From contig CANIBP010000024.1 in the NCBI GenBank assembly GCA_947466075.1, positions 18,792-82,791 on the forward strand: 64,000 nucleotides of DNA, in the 5' to 3' direction. This DNA is from Verrucomicrobiaceae bacterium (GTDB lineage Bacteria; Verrucomicrobiota; Verrucomicrobiia; Verrucomicrobiales; Verrucomicrobiaceae). Position numbers and translations under genes: made by a program. The notes beneath the pieces are model-generated. The model made no database searches. It was not told the DNA's origin and saw only the letters and a list, made by a program, of their open reading frames with translations. Below are positions 34,537-43,625 of the stretch, in pieces (position 1 is the stretch's first letter; each line of letters begins with the position of its first letter).

Positions 34537-35818
34537 GATTGCCGTTCAGCCTGCCATGCGTCCAGCGTTTGAGCAACGCGGGTAGTGCTGTCGGGCGCGA
34601 CATCGTCACATACACACCGCCGATGACCGCACAGGCTCCGCAGAACCAGAAGATGTCGCCGGGCGTCCAGCCGAGGCGGATGTTCAGCTCCTTTTGCAGC
34701 AAGGCCGCTGCGCTGATACCGACCCATGACAACCACGAGGCCGCGCCCTGCACCGATCCTTTGCGATCTGCTGGTGGACGATGCTGCAACACCGCAGCCA
34801 GTGGAACGATGAACATGCCGCCACCAATGCCCAACAGCGTGAGGCAGACGGTGAAAGCGTTCTTGGAAATGTCGTCAAAGCCGAGCGCGAAGCCCATCGC
34901 TGCCATGAGGAAGGCACCGAGTGGAATGAGGCCATATTCGACATGATCACCGCTCAATTTGCCTGCCAGCAGACTGCCTGCGGCCATGCCGATGGCGAGT
35001 GCGACCTGCAAAGCACTGTTTTCCATCGGCTTGATGTGCATGACCTGCTCCGCATACAAAACGAGGTTCATCTGCAACAGCACGGCGATGAAGAAGAAGC
35101 CGGTGTTGCCGAGGTTTGCCCGCCACAAATCGCGATCCGTGCGCATCCACTTAAACTCACGCCAAAGATCGCCGAGGAAGTTGAGGCGCAGCGGTTTGTC
35201 AGGACTCGCGGCAGGAACGCGCGTGATGCCCAGGCTCATGAGCCAGCCGATCATCGCGAGACCGAGCAGAATGCCGCCCGACCACGCTGGTTTACCCGCA
35301 AAGCTCTCCGCCAGCCATGCGGCGGCCAGCGTGCCGAAGATCGCCGCGAGGAACGTCAGCATCTCGATCACGCCATTGGCCCACGAGAGTTTTTTTGGCG
35401 GAACGACTTCAGGAAGCGATCCGTACTTCGATGCAGCGAAGAAGGCGCTGTGAACGCCCATGAGGCAGATACTGGCGAGCTGCAGGCCCATCTTGCCCGA
35501 AGCCAGCGCATACGTGGCAAAGATCATGATGCCGATCTCCATCGTCTTCACGCCGATCATCACATGCCGTTTGCTGAAACGATCTGCCATCCAGCCGCCG
35601 AACATCGAGAGCAGCAGGAAAGGAATGGCGAAATACATGCCAGAGTCGGATACCAGGCTGTCGAGCTGCTCCTTCGGCATCTTTTGCGCAATCACTAGGT
35701 AGATGACGAGCCACTTGAGCACGCTGTCAGAGAACGCGCCTTGGAATTGCGTGCCCATCAGGCACCAGAAGCCGCGCTGCCATTTTTTTTCGGTTATCGT
35801 GGGAGAAGGTGAGTTCAT
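34529..35818 (-). CDS. MFS transporter, LplT-like
   Basis: A 429-residue major facilitator with about 12 hydrophobic segments. The N-terminus (GTQFQGAFSDSVLKWLVIYL), the GGWMADRFSKRHVMIG loop and the LPEVVPPKKLSWANG segment are characteristic of the LplT/Aas branch that flips lysophospholipids across the inner membrane. It is encoded between a membrane protein gene (ATGA overlap, 35815-35818) and the glycosyltransferase gene (8-base overlap), so all three are likely co-translated. Whether it moves a lysolipid or a glycolipid is inferred from this context only. Confidence 0.85.
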   Translation of the reverse strand: MNSPSPTITEKKWQRGFWCLMGTQFQGAFSDSVLKWLVIYLVIAQKMPKEQLDSLVSDSGMYFAIPFLLLSMFGGWMADRFSKRHVMIGVKTMEIGIMIFATYALASGKMGLQLASICLMGVHSAFFAASKYGSLPEVVPPKKLSWANGVIEMLTFLAAIFGTLAAAWLAESFAGKPAWSGGILLGLAMIGWLMSLGITRVPAASPDKPLRLNFLGDLWREFKWMRTDRDLWRANLGNTGFFFIAVLLQMNLVLYAEQVMHIKPMENSALQVALAIGMAAGSLLAGKLSGDHVEYGLIPLGAFLMAAMGFALGFDDISKNAFTVCLTLLGIGGGMFIVPLAAVLQHRPPADRKGSVQGAASWLSWVGISAAALLQKELNIRLGWTPGDIFWFCGACAVIGGVYVTMSRPTALPALLKRWTHGRLNGNHG

Positions 35819-36498
35819 GCGCGTTTGGCGGCAGCTTGTTCAGGCGTGGGGCAGATTTTCTTCAGAACCAAGTGGGTGGGAATAAACACAAGAATGATCA
35901 ACATCGCGATCCATGTCACGAGATAAAGTTCCGCGCTCATCCAGGTTTGCGGCTGCGTATCGTCCATGCCGAAGACGTAGTTGATGTTGCGCGGCAGATT
36001 CGGATCCGACAGCGTTTCGCCTGCTTTCGGAAAGAGGAAGAAGGCCGTAAGACACAAGCCTGATGCCGAGGCCGTCCAGCCCTTCAGCGCACGTTTATCA
36101 TAGCCCAGCTTGAACACTAGATAGACCAACAGGAACGGCAGCCAGCCATGAAACAGCGACAGGCCGCGCAGGAACAGCGGCTTCGTGCTATCAAACATGT
36201 AGGCCGTCATGCCCGTCATTTTGTTGCCCGTAAGCTGAACGACGAAATCCACGCACCACAGCGCCTGCGGCATCAAAATGCCCACGGCAGGCAGCGAGAT
36301 GAGTAGCGGACTTTCGATCCACACGCCGACGAGCGTGAGCAGCAGCGCGATATCGCAGAAATAGAGAAAGTTCGTCGGGCCGTAGTGATACCAGTAAACG
36401 GGAATCAAAACCACCATGAAGGCAGTGTAGGAGACTTTGAGCCACAGCGGGATCGCGTGTGAAGTGTGTGTTTTCATGCGAGAGGAGTCTTCAACCAT
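35815..36498 (-). CDS. multi-pass membrane protein of unknown function
   Basis: A 227-residue protein with six or seven membrane segments (for example VSYTAFMVVLIPVYWYHYGP and LITWIAMLIILVFIPTHL-like C-terminus) and a conserved-looking YYGPTNFLYFCD-type loop (WYHYGPTNFLYFCDIALLL). The first ATG is at 36498; a second at 36477 (MKTHTSHAIPLWL) gives a product 7 residues shorter and may be real. It is the first gene of the overlapping operon with the MFS and glycosyltransferase genes. I do not recognise a characterised family. Confidence 0.75.
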   Translation of the reverse strand: MVEDSSRMKTHTSHAIPLWLKVSYTAFMVVLIPVYWYHYGPTNFLYFCDIALLLTLVGVWIESPLLISLPAVGILMPQALWCVDFVVQLTGNKMTGMTAYMFDSTKPLFLRGLSLFHGWLPFLLVYLVFKLGYDKRALKGWTASASGLCLTAFFLFPKAGETLSDPNLPRNINYVFGMDDTQPQTWMSAELYLVTWIAMLIILVFIPTHLVLKKICPTPEQAAAKRA

Positions 36499-36589
36499 GC
36501 GCTACTGCGGACAAATCGACCATTTGTGAGTTTGTATTGAGGGCGTCAATGACCACATGAGCTAGGGCGATGATGCTTTTGATCTAATC

Positions 36590-37960
36590 TCATCCAAATG
36601 TCGCGGCTGTTTCGATAAGCACAAATGTCTTCCTCACGCGGTCGTCATCCGCGTAATCCCAACCATCGAAATACTCACGAAATGCTACACTCGGATTGAG
36701 CTCATTACCTTGTGGCAAATAGCCAAGATCTTTCATGGTTCTGCCCAACTCTAAGACATTGATAGCTTCTGCTTCATAGCGGCCAGTCACATAAATTACA
36801 AACCATCTATTTGGATTTGAAATATTCAACGCATACAGGAACTGACCGAGTTCCAGATCAGAAACTTTTCCGGTACCGATTCTTTGATATAGATCACGCT
36901 TTGCCACCTTTAAGCACACCAAAAATGTTGCCATTGCTGATGCGCACCAAAACATCTGTCCGGTTAACCGTGGCGACTTAGCTGTCGCATGTCCGAGGAT
37001 TCTAAATGCTTCTTGAATTTGCCGGGGTGTCATTCTCAGAGCAACCACCAAATCGACGATGTATTTGAGGGTAGTGTGGAGATTCGTGGCGTTCTCTCGC
37101 TTCCCAGCCAGATTTAGGAATCTGGCAGTATAGTGCTCGGCAAGTTTGCGCATGGCCCCGCTATCAGGTTCCGGCAGTGATAATGAGCGCTGAACAAACT
37201 TGCGGTAATACTCTTCGAAATTGAGGTCACGTCCAAACAAAGCGCGCGCAGAACAGCTTAACTGATCATAATCAACAGCGAGCACGAAGACCAAGCCATG
37301 AATATCAAAAACATGTTTGATCGTTTCGAGGTAGCTAATGGCATAATCTGGACGACAACGATCAAGCTCATCCACGAAGACGAAAGCTTGGGGGCGTTCG
37401 CTTCCAAATATTGCCCTTAATGTGTCCTTCAACTTCTTCAGCGATACGCTCCTTTTCTCATACAGTGACACAAAATCTGGCGGCGGTTCTTTTCTGGCTG
37501 CTTTCTTTTTTTCGGCGACGTCGCCAGCCGCTAGCGGATCAATGCCTGTAATCCTAGAGACCAGATTGTTTGCCAATCCAAGAGTGAACCATGCTGCATC
37601 TTTAGCAGCCTCTCGAATGCGTTTGCCTTCATCCGAATTGGAATTCAGCCCTTTTTCTTTCGCGGCCTGAATAAGCCCCGTGATGATGGCTAGAAGTGGG
37701 TCTCCACAGTAATCACTCTCCCAGGCATTTAACATGAGAACAACTGGAACAGCAGCGTCCTGCTGCCTTCGGGTTTTCATATCACCGGCCCACATGGAAA
37801 GGAATGTCGATTTCCCCGACCCAAAGGGCGCATTCAGACTGATGACCAAGCTTCCGTCTGTAAAGCCGTGCTCAATCATCAAGAATTCTTCCAGTCGTTG
37901 GCTGAAGGGTTCTAGAGACAGATGATCATTCTCGAATGCTTGTGATGCAGATTCATTCAT
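36590..37960 (-). CDS. KAP-family P-loop NTPase
   Basis: A 456-residue STAND/AAA-like ATPase of the KAP family (named for Kidins220, ARMS and PifA). Walker A is APFGSGKST (residues 44-52), LNAWESDY at 77-84 matches the KAP W-box, and Walker B is FVFVDELDRCRP (193-204). A region of Lys/Pro-rich sequence about 149-161 interrupts the domain, where other KAP proteins carry membrane helices; here it is not clearly hydrophobic. PifA causes phage exclusion in enteric bacteria, so a defence role is possible but unproven. The DNA is visibly AT-richer than its surroundings and the gene stands alone. Confidence 0.88.
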   Translation of the reverse strand: MNESASQAFENDHLSLEPFSQRLEEFLMIEHGFTDGSLVISLNAPFGSGKSTFLSMWAGDMKTRRQQDAAVPVVLMLNAWESDYCGDPLLAIITGLIQAAKEKGLNSNSDEGKRIREAAKDAAWFTLGLANNLVSRITGIDPLAAGDVAEKKKAARKEPPPDFVSLYEKRSVSLKKLKDTLRAIFGSERPQAFVFVDELDRCRPDYAISYLETIKHVFDIHGLVFVLAVDYDQLSCSARALFGRDLNFEEYYRKFVQRSLSLPEPDSGAMRKLAEHYTARFLNLAGKRENATNLHTTLKYIVDLVVALRMTPRQIQEAFRILGHATAKSPRLTGQMFWCASAMATFLVCLKVAKRDLYQRIGTGKVSDLELGQFLYALNISNPNRWFVIYVTGRYEAEAINVLELGRTMKDLGYLPQGNELNPSVAFREYFDGWDYADDDRVRKTFVLIETAATFG

Positions 37961-38010
37961 GAGTGAGATTACCTTTTGTTGTCTTAAACGTGGTTATGAA
38001 TTTGAGCACA

Positions 38011-38919
38011 TCAATGCTGCCCCTGTGCGATCTGCGCGGCCAGTTCAGCAATCAATGATGTTAGCGTGTTGAGTTCGCCGCTGGGTTTTTGTTTAGGGAG
38101 CACCAGCAGGAGTTCTGATGTGGGCACAGGGGCGGCAAGTGGGACGAAGATGCAGCCGCCATGCGGCAGTTTGCTGGCATGAGCAGGCATGACGGCGACA
38201 CCTTCGCCAGCAGTGACGGCTCCGAGCATCATGGAGAGTGAATCGACTTCGGTAGCTATGTTCGGCTCAAACCCGGCTCCTTGGCAGAGACTGCGCAAAA
38301 ACTCGCGGCGGCCGGGAAAAAACGCATCAGAGAGTGAAACCCATGGCTCACCCTTCAATGCGCCAAGCTTAATTGATTTCTTTTTCGCCAGTGCATGATC
38401 TGCCGACAGCACCGCGGCCATTTTATGACGTGAGAGGCGACGGATGTCGAATTGGGTGCGGTCACGTTCATCAAGATTGCCGAGAATGGCAGCGTCGAGT
38501 TCGTGATTACGCAGGCGGTCGAGTTGAGCACGTGGTGGCAGCTCAAACAGGCTCACTTGGGCCTTCGGGTGCCGAAGGCGGAACTCACGCACGGCAGGAG
38601 CGACGAGATCATCGAGAAACGGCGTGAGGAAACCGAGGCGGAGCGTGCGGCGGGCCTTCCCAAACTGCTCGCGCAACTGCTGCGCGCCCGTTTCGGCATC
38701 GCAGACGATCTGGCGTGCTTTTGGCAGGAAAAAGCGGCCCGCATCAGTGAGGTGGATGCGTTTGCGGATGCGATCAAATAACGGTACGCCCAGCTCCGCC
38801 TCCAACACGGCGACCTGACGACTCAGCGCCGGCTGCGTGACGTGCAGCCGCTTCGCTGCAGCCGAAATCCTCAAATCTTCGGCGGCGGCGATGAAGTAAC
38901 GAAGCTGGTGAAATTCCAC
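38011..38919 (-). CDS. LysR-family transcriptional regulator
   Basis: A 302-residue LysR regulator. The N-terminal winged helix-turn-helix is textbook: MEFHQLRYFIAAAEDLRISA, then AAKRLHVTQPALSRQVAVLE. The C-terminal part is the effector-binding fold (about residues 90-295). It is transcribed away from the DUF1501-PQQ gene pair, with an 87-base gap that contains a 17-base dyad close to its own start. By LysR habit it may control its own gene and the divergent pair in response to a small molecule. No effector can be predicted. Confidence 0.92.
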   Translation of the reverse strand: MEFHQLRYFIAAAEDLRISAAAKRLHVTQPALSRQVAVLEAELGVPLFDRIRKRIHLTDAGRFFLPKARQIVCDAETGAQQLREQFGKARRTLRLGFLTPFLDDLVAPAVREFRLRHPKAQVSLFELPPRAQLDRLRNHELDAAILGNLDERDRTQFDIRRLSRHKMAAVLSADHALAKKKSIKLGALKGEPWVSLSDAFFPGRREFLRSLCQGAGFEPNIATEVDSLSMMLGAVTAGEGVAVMPAHASKLPHGGCIFVPLAAPVPTSELLLVLPKQKPSGELNTLTSLIAELAAQIAQGQH

Positions 38920-38931
38920 GACGGATCAGAC

Positions 38932-38948
38932 CACAGGCTAACGCTGTG
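38932..38948. promoter_or_regulatory. candidate LysR operator
   Basis: A perfect interrupted palindrome CACAG-N7-CTGTG, 12 bases upstream of the LysR start codon, within the divergent intergenic region. The spacing suits a LysR-type binding site, but binding is inferred from position only. Confidence 0.5.
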
Positions 38949-39006
38949 TGCAAATCGTCCGCATCTTGGCAAGTCGGTCGATTCGCGAGCGTAGAAGCTT
39001 AACATC

Positions 39007-40440
39007 ATGCCAATACCGCTGTTTCGCCCCTCCATGGACCGCCGAGCCTTTCTCACGGCTTCGACGATGGGATTGGCGTCGTTGCGCTTCGGGCCTGCGT
39101 TGAATGCATCGACTGGACCCGGCGTTACGTCACCGACTTTGGCAAAGCCCGCCAAATCGACGGTGCTGTTCTTCCTCTGCGGCGGCGCGTCGCACATCGA
39201 TATGTGGGACATGAAGCCGGAGGCGCCGCTGGAGTTTCGCGGTGAGTTTAAGCCCATCCGCACCACCGGCGCGGACGTTCGTCTGTGCGAGCATTTGCCT
39301 CTGCTTGCCAAGCAGGCACATAACTTCGCCATGGTGCATGGCATCACGGATGGTGGTTTGGCGACTGGGGATCATCACGCCGGCTATTATTACAATCTGA
39401 CTGGTCACGCGCCGGACATCACCTTCAAGCAGCAGGGCAATGACCGCAGGCCGTATCCCGAAGATTGGCCTTACATGGGCAGTGTCGTCGGCATGAAGCG
39501 CCCGCAGCATCCGACACTGCCGCAGATCATTTCTTTGCCCCATAAGCCGAGCAAACTGCCATACACACGCCCCGGACAGTTCGCCGGCCGCATCGGCATG
39601 GAGCATGATCCGTTTTATGTGAACGGGAGCTTTGATGAGCCGCTGAGATTCAACGCGCCAACGATTTCCATGGGAGGCGGCATGACGGCCGCCCGCATGC
39701 AGGACCGTCATGCGCTCCTGAACGCGATGAATCAAGCGCGGCGAGAGCTGGATCAAGAGGCGGCGATCCAAAACTATGTGAAGCAGCAGGAGCGCGCCTT
39801 TGAGCTGCTTTCCTCCAGCAGCACCACGAGTGCCTTCGACATCAAATCCGAACCGCAGAAGCTGCGTGAGCGCTATGGCAACACGATCAATGGCACCAGC
39901 CTGCTCATGGCGCGTCGCCTCGTCGAAGCGGGGGTGCCCTTTGTCACCGTTTTCTGGAAAGAGGACGAAAGCATCGCCAACCAATGCAAGAGCGCGGGAG
40001 GATGGGACACGCATGGCGATAACTTTAACTGCCTGCGCAAATACTTGCTGCCACAGTTTGATCAAGCCTTCTCCGCCTTCATGGAAGACATGTCGGGTCG
40101 AGGATTGCTCGATGAAACGCTCGTCATGGTGACGAGCGAGATGGGCCGCATGCCCAAGGTCGGAGATCGCCGTTCGGGTGGCACCATTGGCGCGGGTCGA
40201 GATCACTGGACCGCCTGCATGAGCGTTCTGATGGCAGGCGCAGGCATCCGCGGCGGCCAAGTCATCGGCGAAACGGATGCGCGTGCCGAACTGCCCAAAG
40301 ATCGCCCCATTCGTCCTGAAGACATCACCAAGACCGTTTATTACGCGATGGGCATAAGTGATCTCGAAGCCAAAGACAAACTCGGTCGTCCATACAATCT
40401 GCTCGATGAAGGCAAGCCGCTAACGGAGTTGTTTGGTTGA
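39007..40440 (+). CDS. DUF1501 protein with Tat-type leader (second copy)
   Basis: A 477-residue DUF1501 protein. The leader holds DRRAFLTASTMGLASL (about residues 11-26), a Tat-like pattern. Conserved motifs follow: VLFFLCGGASHIDMWDMKP, NGTSLLMARRLVEAGVPFV, WDTHGDNFNCL, MVTSEMGRMP and GRDHWTACMSVLMAGAGI. It is about 30% of the window away from, and clearly diverged from, the first copy at 29796. Its downstream neighbour, 13 bases on, encodes a PQQ-type propeller rather than the usual DUF1549/DUF1553 protein, so this is a different pairing. Biochemical role unknown. Confidence 0.92.
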   Translation: MPIPLFRPSMDRRAFLTASTMGLASLRFGPALNASTGPGVTSPTLAKPAKSTVLFFLCGGASHIDMWDMKPEAPLEFRGEFKPIRTTGADVRLCEHLPLLAKQAHNFAMVHGITDGGLATGDHHAGYYYNLTGHAPDITFKQQGNDRRPYPEDWPYMGSVVGMKRPQHPTLPQIISLPHKPSKLPYTRPGQFAGRIGMEHDPFYVNGSFDEPLRFNAPTISMGGGMTAARMQDRHALLNAMNQARRELDQEAAIQNYVKQQERAFELLSSSSTTSAFDIKSEPQKLRERYGNTINGTSLLMARRLVEAGVPFVTVFWKEDESIANQCKSAGGWDTHGDNFNCLRKYLLPQFDQAFSAFMEDMSGRGLLDETLVMVTSEMGRMPKVGDRRSGGTIGAGRDHWTACMSVLMAGAGIRGGQVIGETDARAELPKDRPIRPEDITKTVYYAMGISDLEAKDKLGRPYNLLDEGKPLTELFG

Positions 40441-40452
40441 GCGTCATTCTTT

Positions 40453-42786
40453 ATGTTTCGCACCACCCTTGTCGTCTTCTGTCTCACCGCCACCCTTCAG
40501 GCCGAGGACTGGTCTCAGTTCCGCGGGGGTAATGGCAGTGGCGTTTCCTCTTCCAAGAACCTGCCGCAGGAATTCTCAGCAGAACAAAACATCGCCTGGA
40601 AGGCCAAGATCGGCGACGGCATCGGCTCGCCCATCGTGAATAGCGGCCGCGTATTCACCACGGCGATGTTGGGAGAGCAAAAACTTGGTGTGTTCAGCTT
40701 TGATTCCGCAAGCGGCAAGCAACTCTGGCGCAGCGACTTCGACACTGGCACGCTGCCGCGCATCACACCGCCGAACAGCCACGCTTCCTCGACTCCGGCA
40801 ACGGATGGCGAGCGTGTGTACGTTTATTTTAGCACGATTGGGCTGCTGGCTTTTGATTTTACCACCGGCAAAGAAGTCTGGCGTCATACAATGACGCGAC
40901 CTGCTTACTTGATGGACTGGGGCGCAGCATCGTCTCCCATCGTGCATGATGGTTTGGTCATCTTCTGTCAGGACGACGACCTAGCGCCCTTCGTTGTCGC
41001 CGTGGATGTCAAGACGGGACAGGAGAAGTGGAAGACGCTGCGCAAAGAAATGCTCGCTGGTTATTCACTGCCCGTCATGTGTGAGGCTAACGGTCGCACC
41101 GATCTCGTCGTTGCCGGAAGTGGAAAGATGAAAGGCTACGATCCTGCCACCGGCAAGGAACTGTGGACCTGCAATACACTGCTGCGCACCATCATGACCT
41201 CCCCTGTTGTGCATGACGGCGTTATTTACATCGCGGTGCAAAGCTACGGCGATGCCACGCGCACCTTGAAGCACGCTTTGCTCGAATGGCTGGACACGAA
41301 TCAGGATAAGATCCTCTCGCGTGACGAAACGCCTAAGGAATTCCACGAACGCTTCGATGCCTCCGACAAAAACCACGACAAATTCATCGGCCCCGAGGAA
41401 ATCGACACCGCGTTCCAATCACCCGACAACATGGCGGCAGGCGGTAACATCATCCAGGCCATCAAAGGCGGCGGTAATGGCGATGTGACGAAGACGCACG
41501 TCCTTTGGAACATTGATCCGAAGACACCCTCAAACCTCTCCTCACCGCTCTTCTTCAACAATCGTATCTATGTGGTCAAAAGCGGCGGCATGTCGAGTTG
41601 CTACGATGCGAAAGACGGCAAGACACTTTGGGATCGCAGCCGCCTCGGCAATTTTGGCGACTACTTCGCCTCACCCATCGCGGCGGATGGCAAAGTTTAT
41701 ATCGCTGCCAAGAATGGCTTCATCGTTGAGTTAGAGGACGGGCCGCAGCTCAAAGTCCTTGGTAAACATGACATGGGCGAGGAAATCATCGCCACGCCTG
41801 CCATCGCAGATGGCCGACTCTTTGTCCGCACTCGCGAAAGCCTTCTATGTGTGTCCGCCAGAGGTTCTCAGCCCGCTTTGGTGTCCGTCGAAAAAGCGCC
41901 ATCCGCAGCGAATATGATCGAAACCACATCGCAGCCCGTCAGCGGCTCACGCGTGTGGAATGGCTACACTGGCAACGCCATGGGCCAGGAGGCATGGAGC
42001 GATGCCGAGCTTTTAACGCGGCTCGAACAACTCAAGAAGCTCAACTACACCGCCATTGCCATTCCAAAGGTCGTTTCACCCTTCACGCCGATTCGTGTCG
42101 ATGGCGACACTCCAGGCCGCAAAGCCTTCCGTGGTGCGACCAGCTTTGAAAATCCTGACGTGGTCGCCATCACCGCAAGAATGCGCGAAAATGCCGCCAA
42201 GCTCGGCTTTGAGATTGTCACCGCTGAACCCGTGGAAACCTCAGTGCTGCCGAAAAACGAATTCAGCAGCGAAAAAGCCCTCAGTGATCTCATCACGCCG
42301 ATCTGCGGCGAAGGTGTGGCCGAACGGCTTTGGCTTGGCTTTCAAGCCATCGACAAAGCCTCCCAAATCATCGCGCAAAACGATCCCAAGCTCGGTGTGC
42401 CTGCGCCAGAGATGCTGCTGCGTCATTTAAAATCGAAGGAAGCGCTGCCAGCCTGGCTCACCGAAGTCAAAACGCTCTACACCACCGCCATGAGTGAGAT
42501 GTATCGTGCCAACACTCGCGCTCGCGAAGGATCGCGCAGTTTCACGCTCTACAACGCGAAGAGGCTGGAATTCACCTTCCACTTCATCAGTTGCATCGAG
42601 GCTCTCTACAAGTCCCACGATACCGCCACTCGCGCCGAATCCCTCGAAGCCGCCCTGGAGTCGATCTACAATGCTCTGAACTCCTATTCCGATGTGGCAC
42701 GTGACTCCAGCGACCGTGGGGCCATCGCCCTGCTCAATGAATACGGTTACCGTGCGCTGCGGAAGGCGATCAAGGATGGTAAGTGA
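40453..42786 (+). CDS. exported PQQ-like beta-propeller with two EF-hands and an unassigned C-terminal domain
   Basis: A 777-residue secreted protein with a short signal peptide (MFRTTLVVFCLTATLQAED). Residues about 18-470 are a PQQ-repeat (BamB-like) propeller: WSQFRGGNGSGVS, GKQLWRSDFD, GKEVWRHTM, GQEKWKTLR, GKTLWDRSR. Inside it, at 281-292 and 305-316, are two canonical EF-hand loops (DTNQDKILSRDE and DKNHDKFIGPEE). From about residue 500 there is a separate domain: NYTAIAIPKVVSPFTPIRVD, later a helical region with FTLYNAKRLEFTFHFISCIE, which I do not recognise; it has a distant look of a glycoside hydrolase barrel and helical tail. Co-transcribed with the upstream DUF1501 gene. Confidence 0.85.
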   Translation: MFRTTLVVFCLTATLQAEDWSQFRGGNGSGVSSSKNLPQEFSAEQNIAWKAKIGDGIGSPIVNSGRVFTTAMLGEQKLGVFSFDSASGKQLWRSDFDTGTLPRITPPNSHASSTPATDGERVYVYFSTIGLLAFDFTTGKEVWRHTMTRPAYLMDWGAASSPIVHDGLVIFCQDDDLAPFVVAVDVKTGQEKWKTLRKEMLAGYSLPVMCEANGRTDLVVAGSGKMKGYDPATGKELWTCNTLLRTIMTSPVVHDGVIYIAVQSYGDATRTLKHALLEWLDTNQDKILSRDETPKEFHERFDASDKNHDKFIGPEEIDTAFQSPDNMAAGGNIIQAIKGGGNGDVTKTHVLWNIDPKTPSNLSSPLFFNNRIYVVKSGGMSSCYDAKDGKTLWDRSRLGNFGDYFASPIAADGKVYIAAKNGFIVELEDGPQLKVLGKHDMGEEIIATPAIADGRLFVRTRESLLCVSARGSQPALVSVEKAPSAANMIETTSQPVSGSRVWNGYTGNAMGQEAWSDAELLTRLEQLKKLNYTAIAIPKVVSPFTPIRVDGDTPGRKAFRGATSFENPDVVAITARMRENAAKLGFEIVTAEPVETSVLPKNEFSSEKALSDLITPICGEGVAERLWLGFQAIDKASQIIAQNDPKLGVPAPEMLLRHLKSKEALPAWLTEVKTLYTTAMSEMYRANTRAREGSRSFTLYNAKRLEFTFHFISCIEALYKSHDTATRAESLEAALESIYNALNSYSDVARDSSDRGAIALLNEYGYRALRKAIKDGK

Positions 42787-42870
42787 TCTGTTTTGATTAC
42801 CTGCCAGTATGAACTTGTGAAGCAGGAAGCATTGGAGGGATGACGGCGTATGCGCGAATACATCGCCGTT

Positions 42871-43572
42871 ATGAAACTCAAACTTCGCCTCTCCAACGAA
42901 CGCGGCCACGCCAACCACGGCTGGCTCGACAGCTGCCACACCTTTAGCTTTGCCGACTACTACGACCCTGCACACATGGGCTTCCGCAGCTTGCGTGTGA
43001 TCAATCAGGATGTCATCGCAGCAGGGGCGGGGTTCCCCACCCATCCGCATCGTGATATGGAAATCTTCAGCTACATCCTTTACGGCGCACTGGCGCACAA
43101 AGACAGCATGGGCAATGGCCGCGTGCTTGAGCCTGGACAGATTCAACTCATGAGCGCTGGCAGTGGCGTGACGCACAGCGAGTTTAATCCTTCGAAGACT
43201 GAGCCCGGCAGCCTGCTGCAAATCTGGATTCGTCCGCGTCAGAATGGCCTCAAGCCCAGCTACACCGAATGGCATCCGCAGCCGGAGCATGAAACGGCTG
43301 AGAAAGTGCTCGTCATCTCCTCCGATGGACGCGATGGCTCCGCCACCATCCATCAGGACGCCGACATCTACCGTGTGCGCCTTGGCACTGGCAAGTCTGC
43401 CACGCACGAAGTTCGTGCTGGCAGAGGAGCATGGCTCCAACTCATCAAAGGCAGCATCAGCCTCAACGGCACCTCATTAAATCCCGGTGACGCCGTCAGC
43501 ACCGACGACTCCGGCACGCTCACCCTCACCGCCAACGAAGACGCTGAAGCGCTGCTCTTTGATCTCGTCTGA
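42871..43572 (+). CDS. pirin-family protein (YhhW-like)
   Basis: A 233-residue bicupin of the pirin family, close to E. coli YhhW (quercetin 2,3-dioxygenase activity in vitro). Motifs are the family ones: NERGHANHGWLDSCHTFSFA at the N-terminus, the metal site FPTHPHRDMEIFSY (His-x-His and Glu), and SAGSGVTHSEFNPS with the fourth ligand. The start at ATG 42871 matches the YhhW N-terminus; the ATG at 42850 would add seven residues. The natural substrate is unknown; redox or transcription-cofactor roles have been proposed for the family. It follows the propeller gene by 84 bases. Confidence 0.92.
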   Translation: MKLKLRLSNERGHANHGWLDSCHTFSFADYYDPAHMGFRSLRVINQDVIAAGAGFPTHPHRDMEIFSYILYGALAHKDSMGNGRVLEPGQIQLMSAGSGVTHSEFNPSKTEPGSLLQIWIRPRQNGLKPSYTEWHPQPEHETAEKVLVISSDGRDGSATIHQDADIYRVRLGTGKSATHEVRAGRGAWLQLIKGSISLNGTSLNPGDAVSTDDSGTLTLTANEDAEALLFDLV

Positions 43573-43625
43573 TTTTTACAACCACGTAAACCAACAACTG
43601 CAAACCACCGTAAACTCCCATTCCT

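Noticed and set aside
34781..35698. 305-codon plus-strand ORF in the LplT-like gene
   Set aside because: His/Glu/Arg-rich shadow of a membrane protein gene.
39130..40260. 376-codon minus-strand ORF in the second DUF1501 gene
   Set aside because: It is antisense to conserved DUF1501 motifs and lacks any recognisable product.
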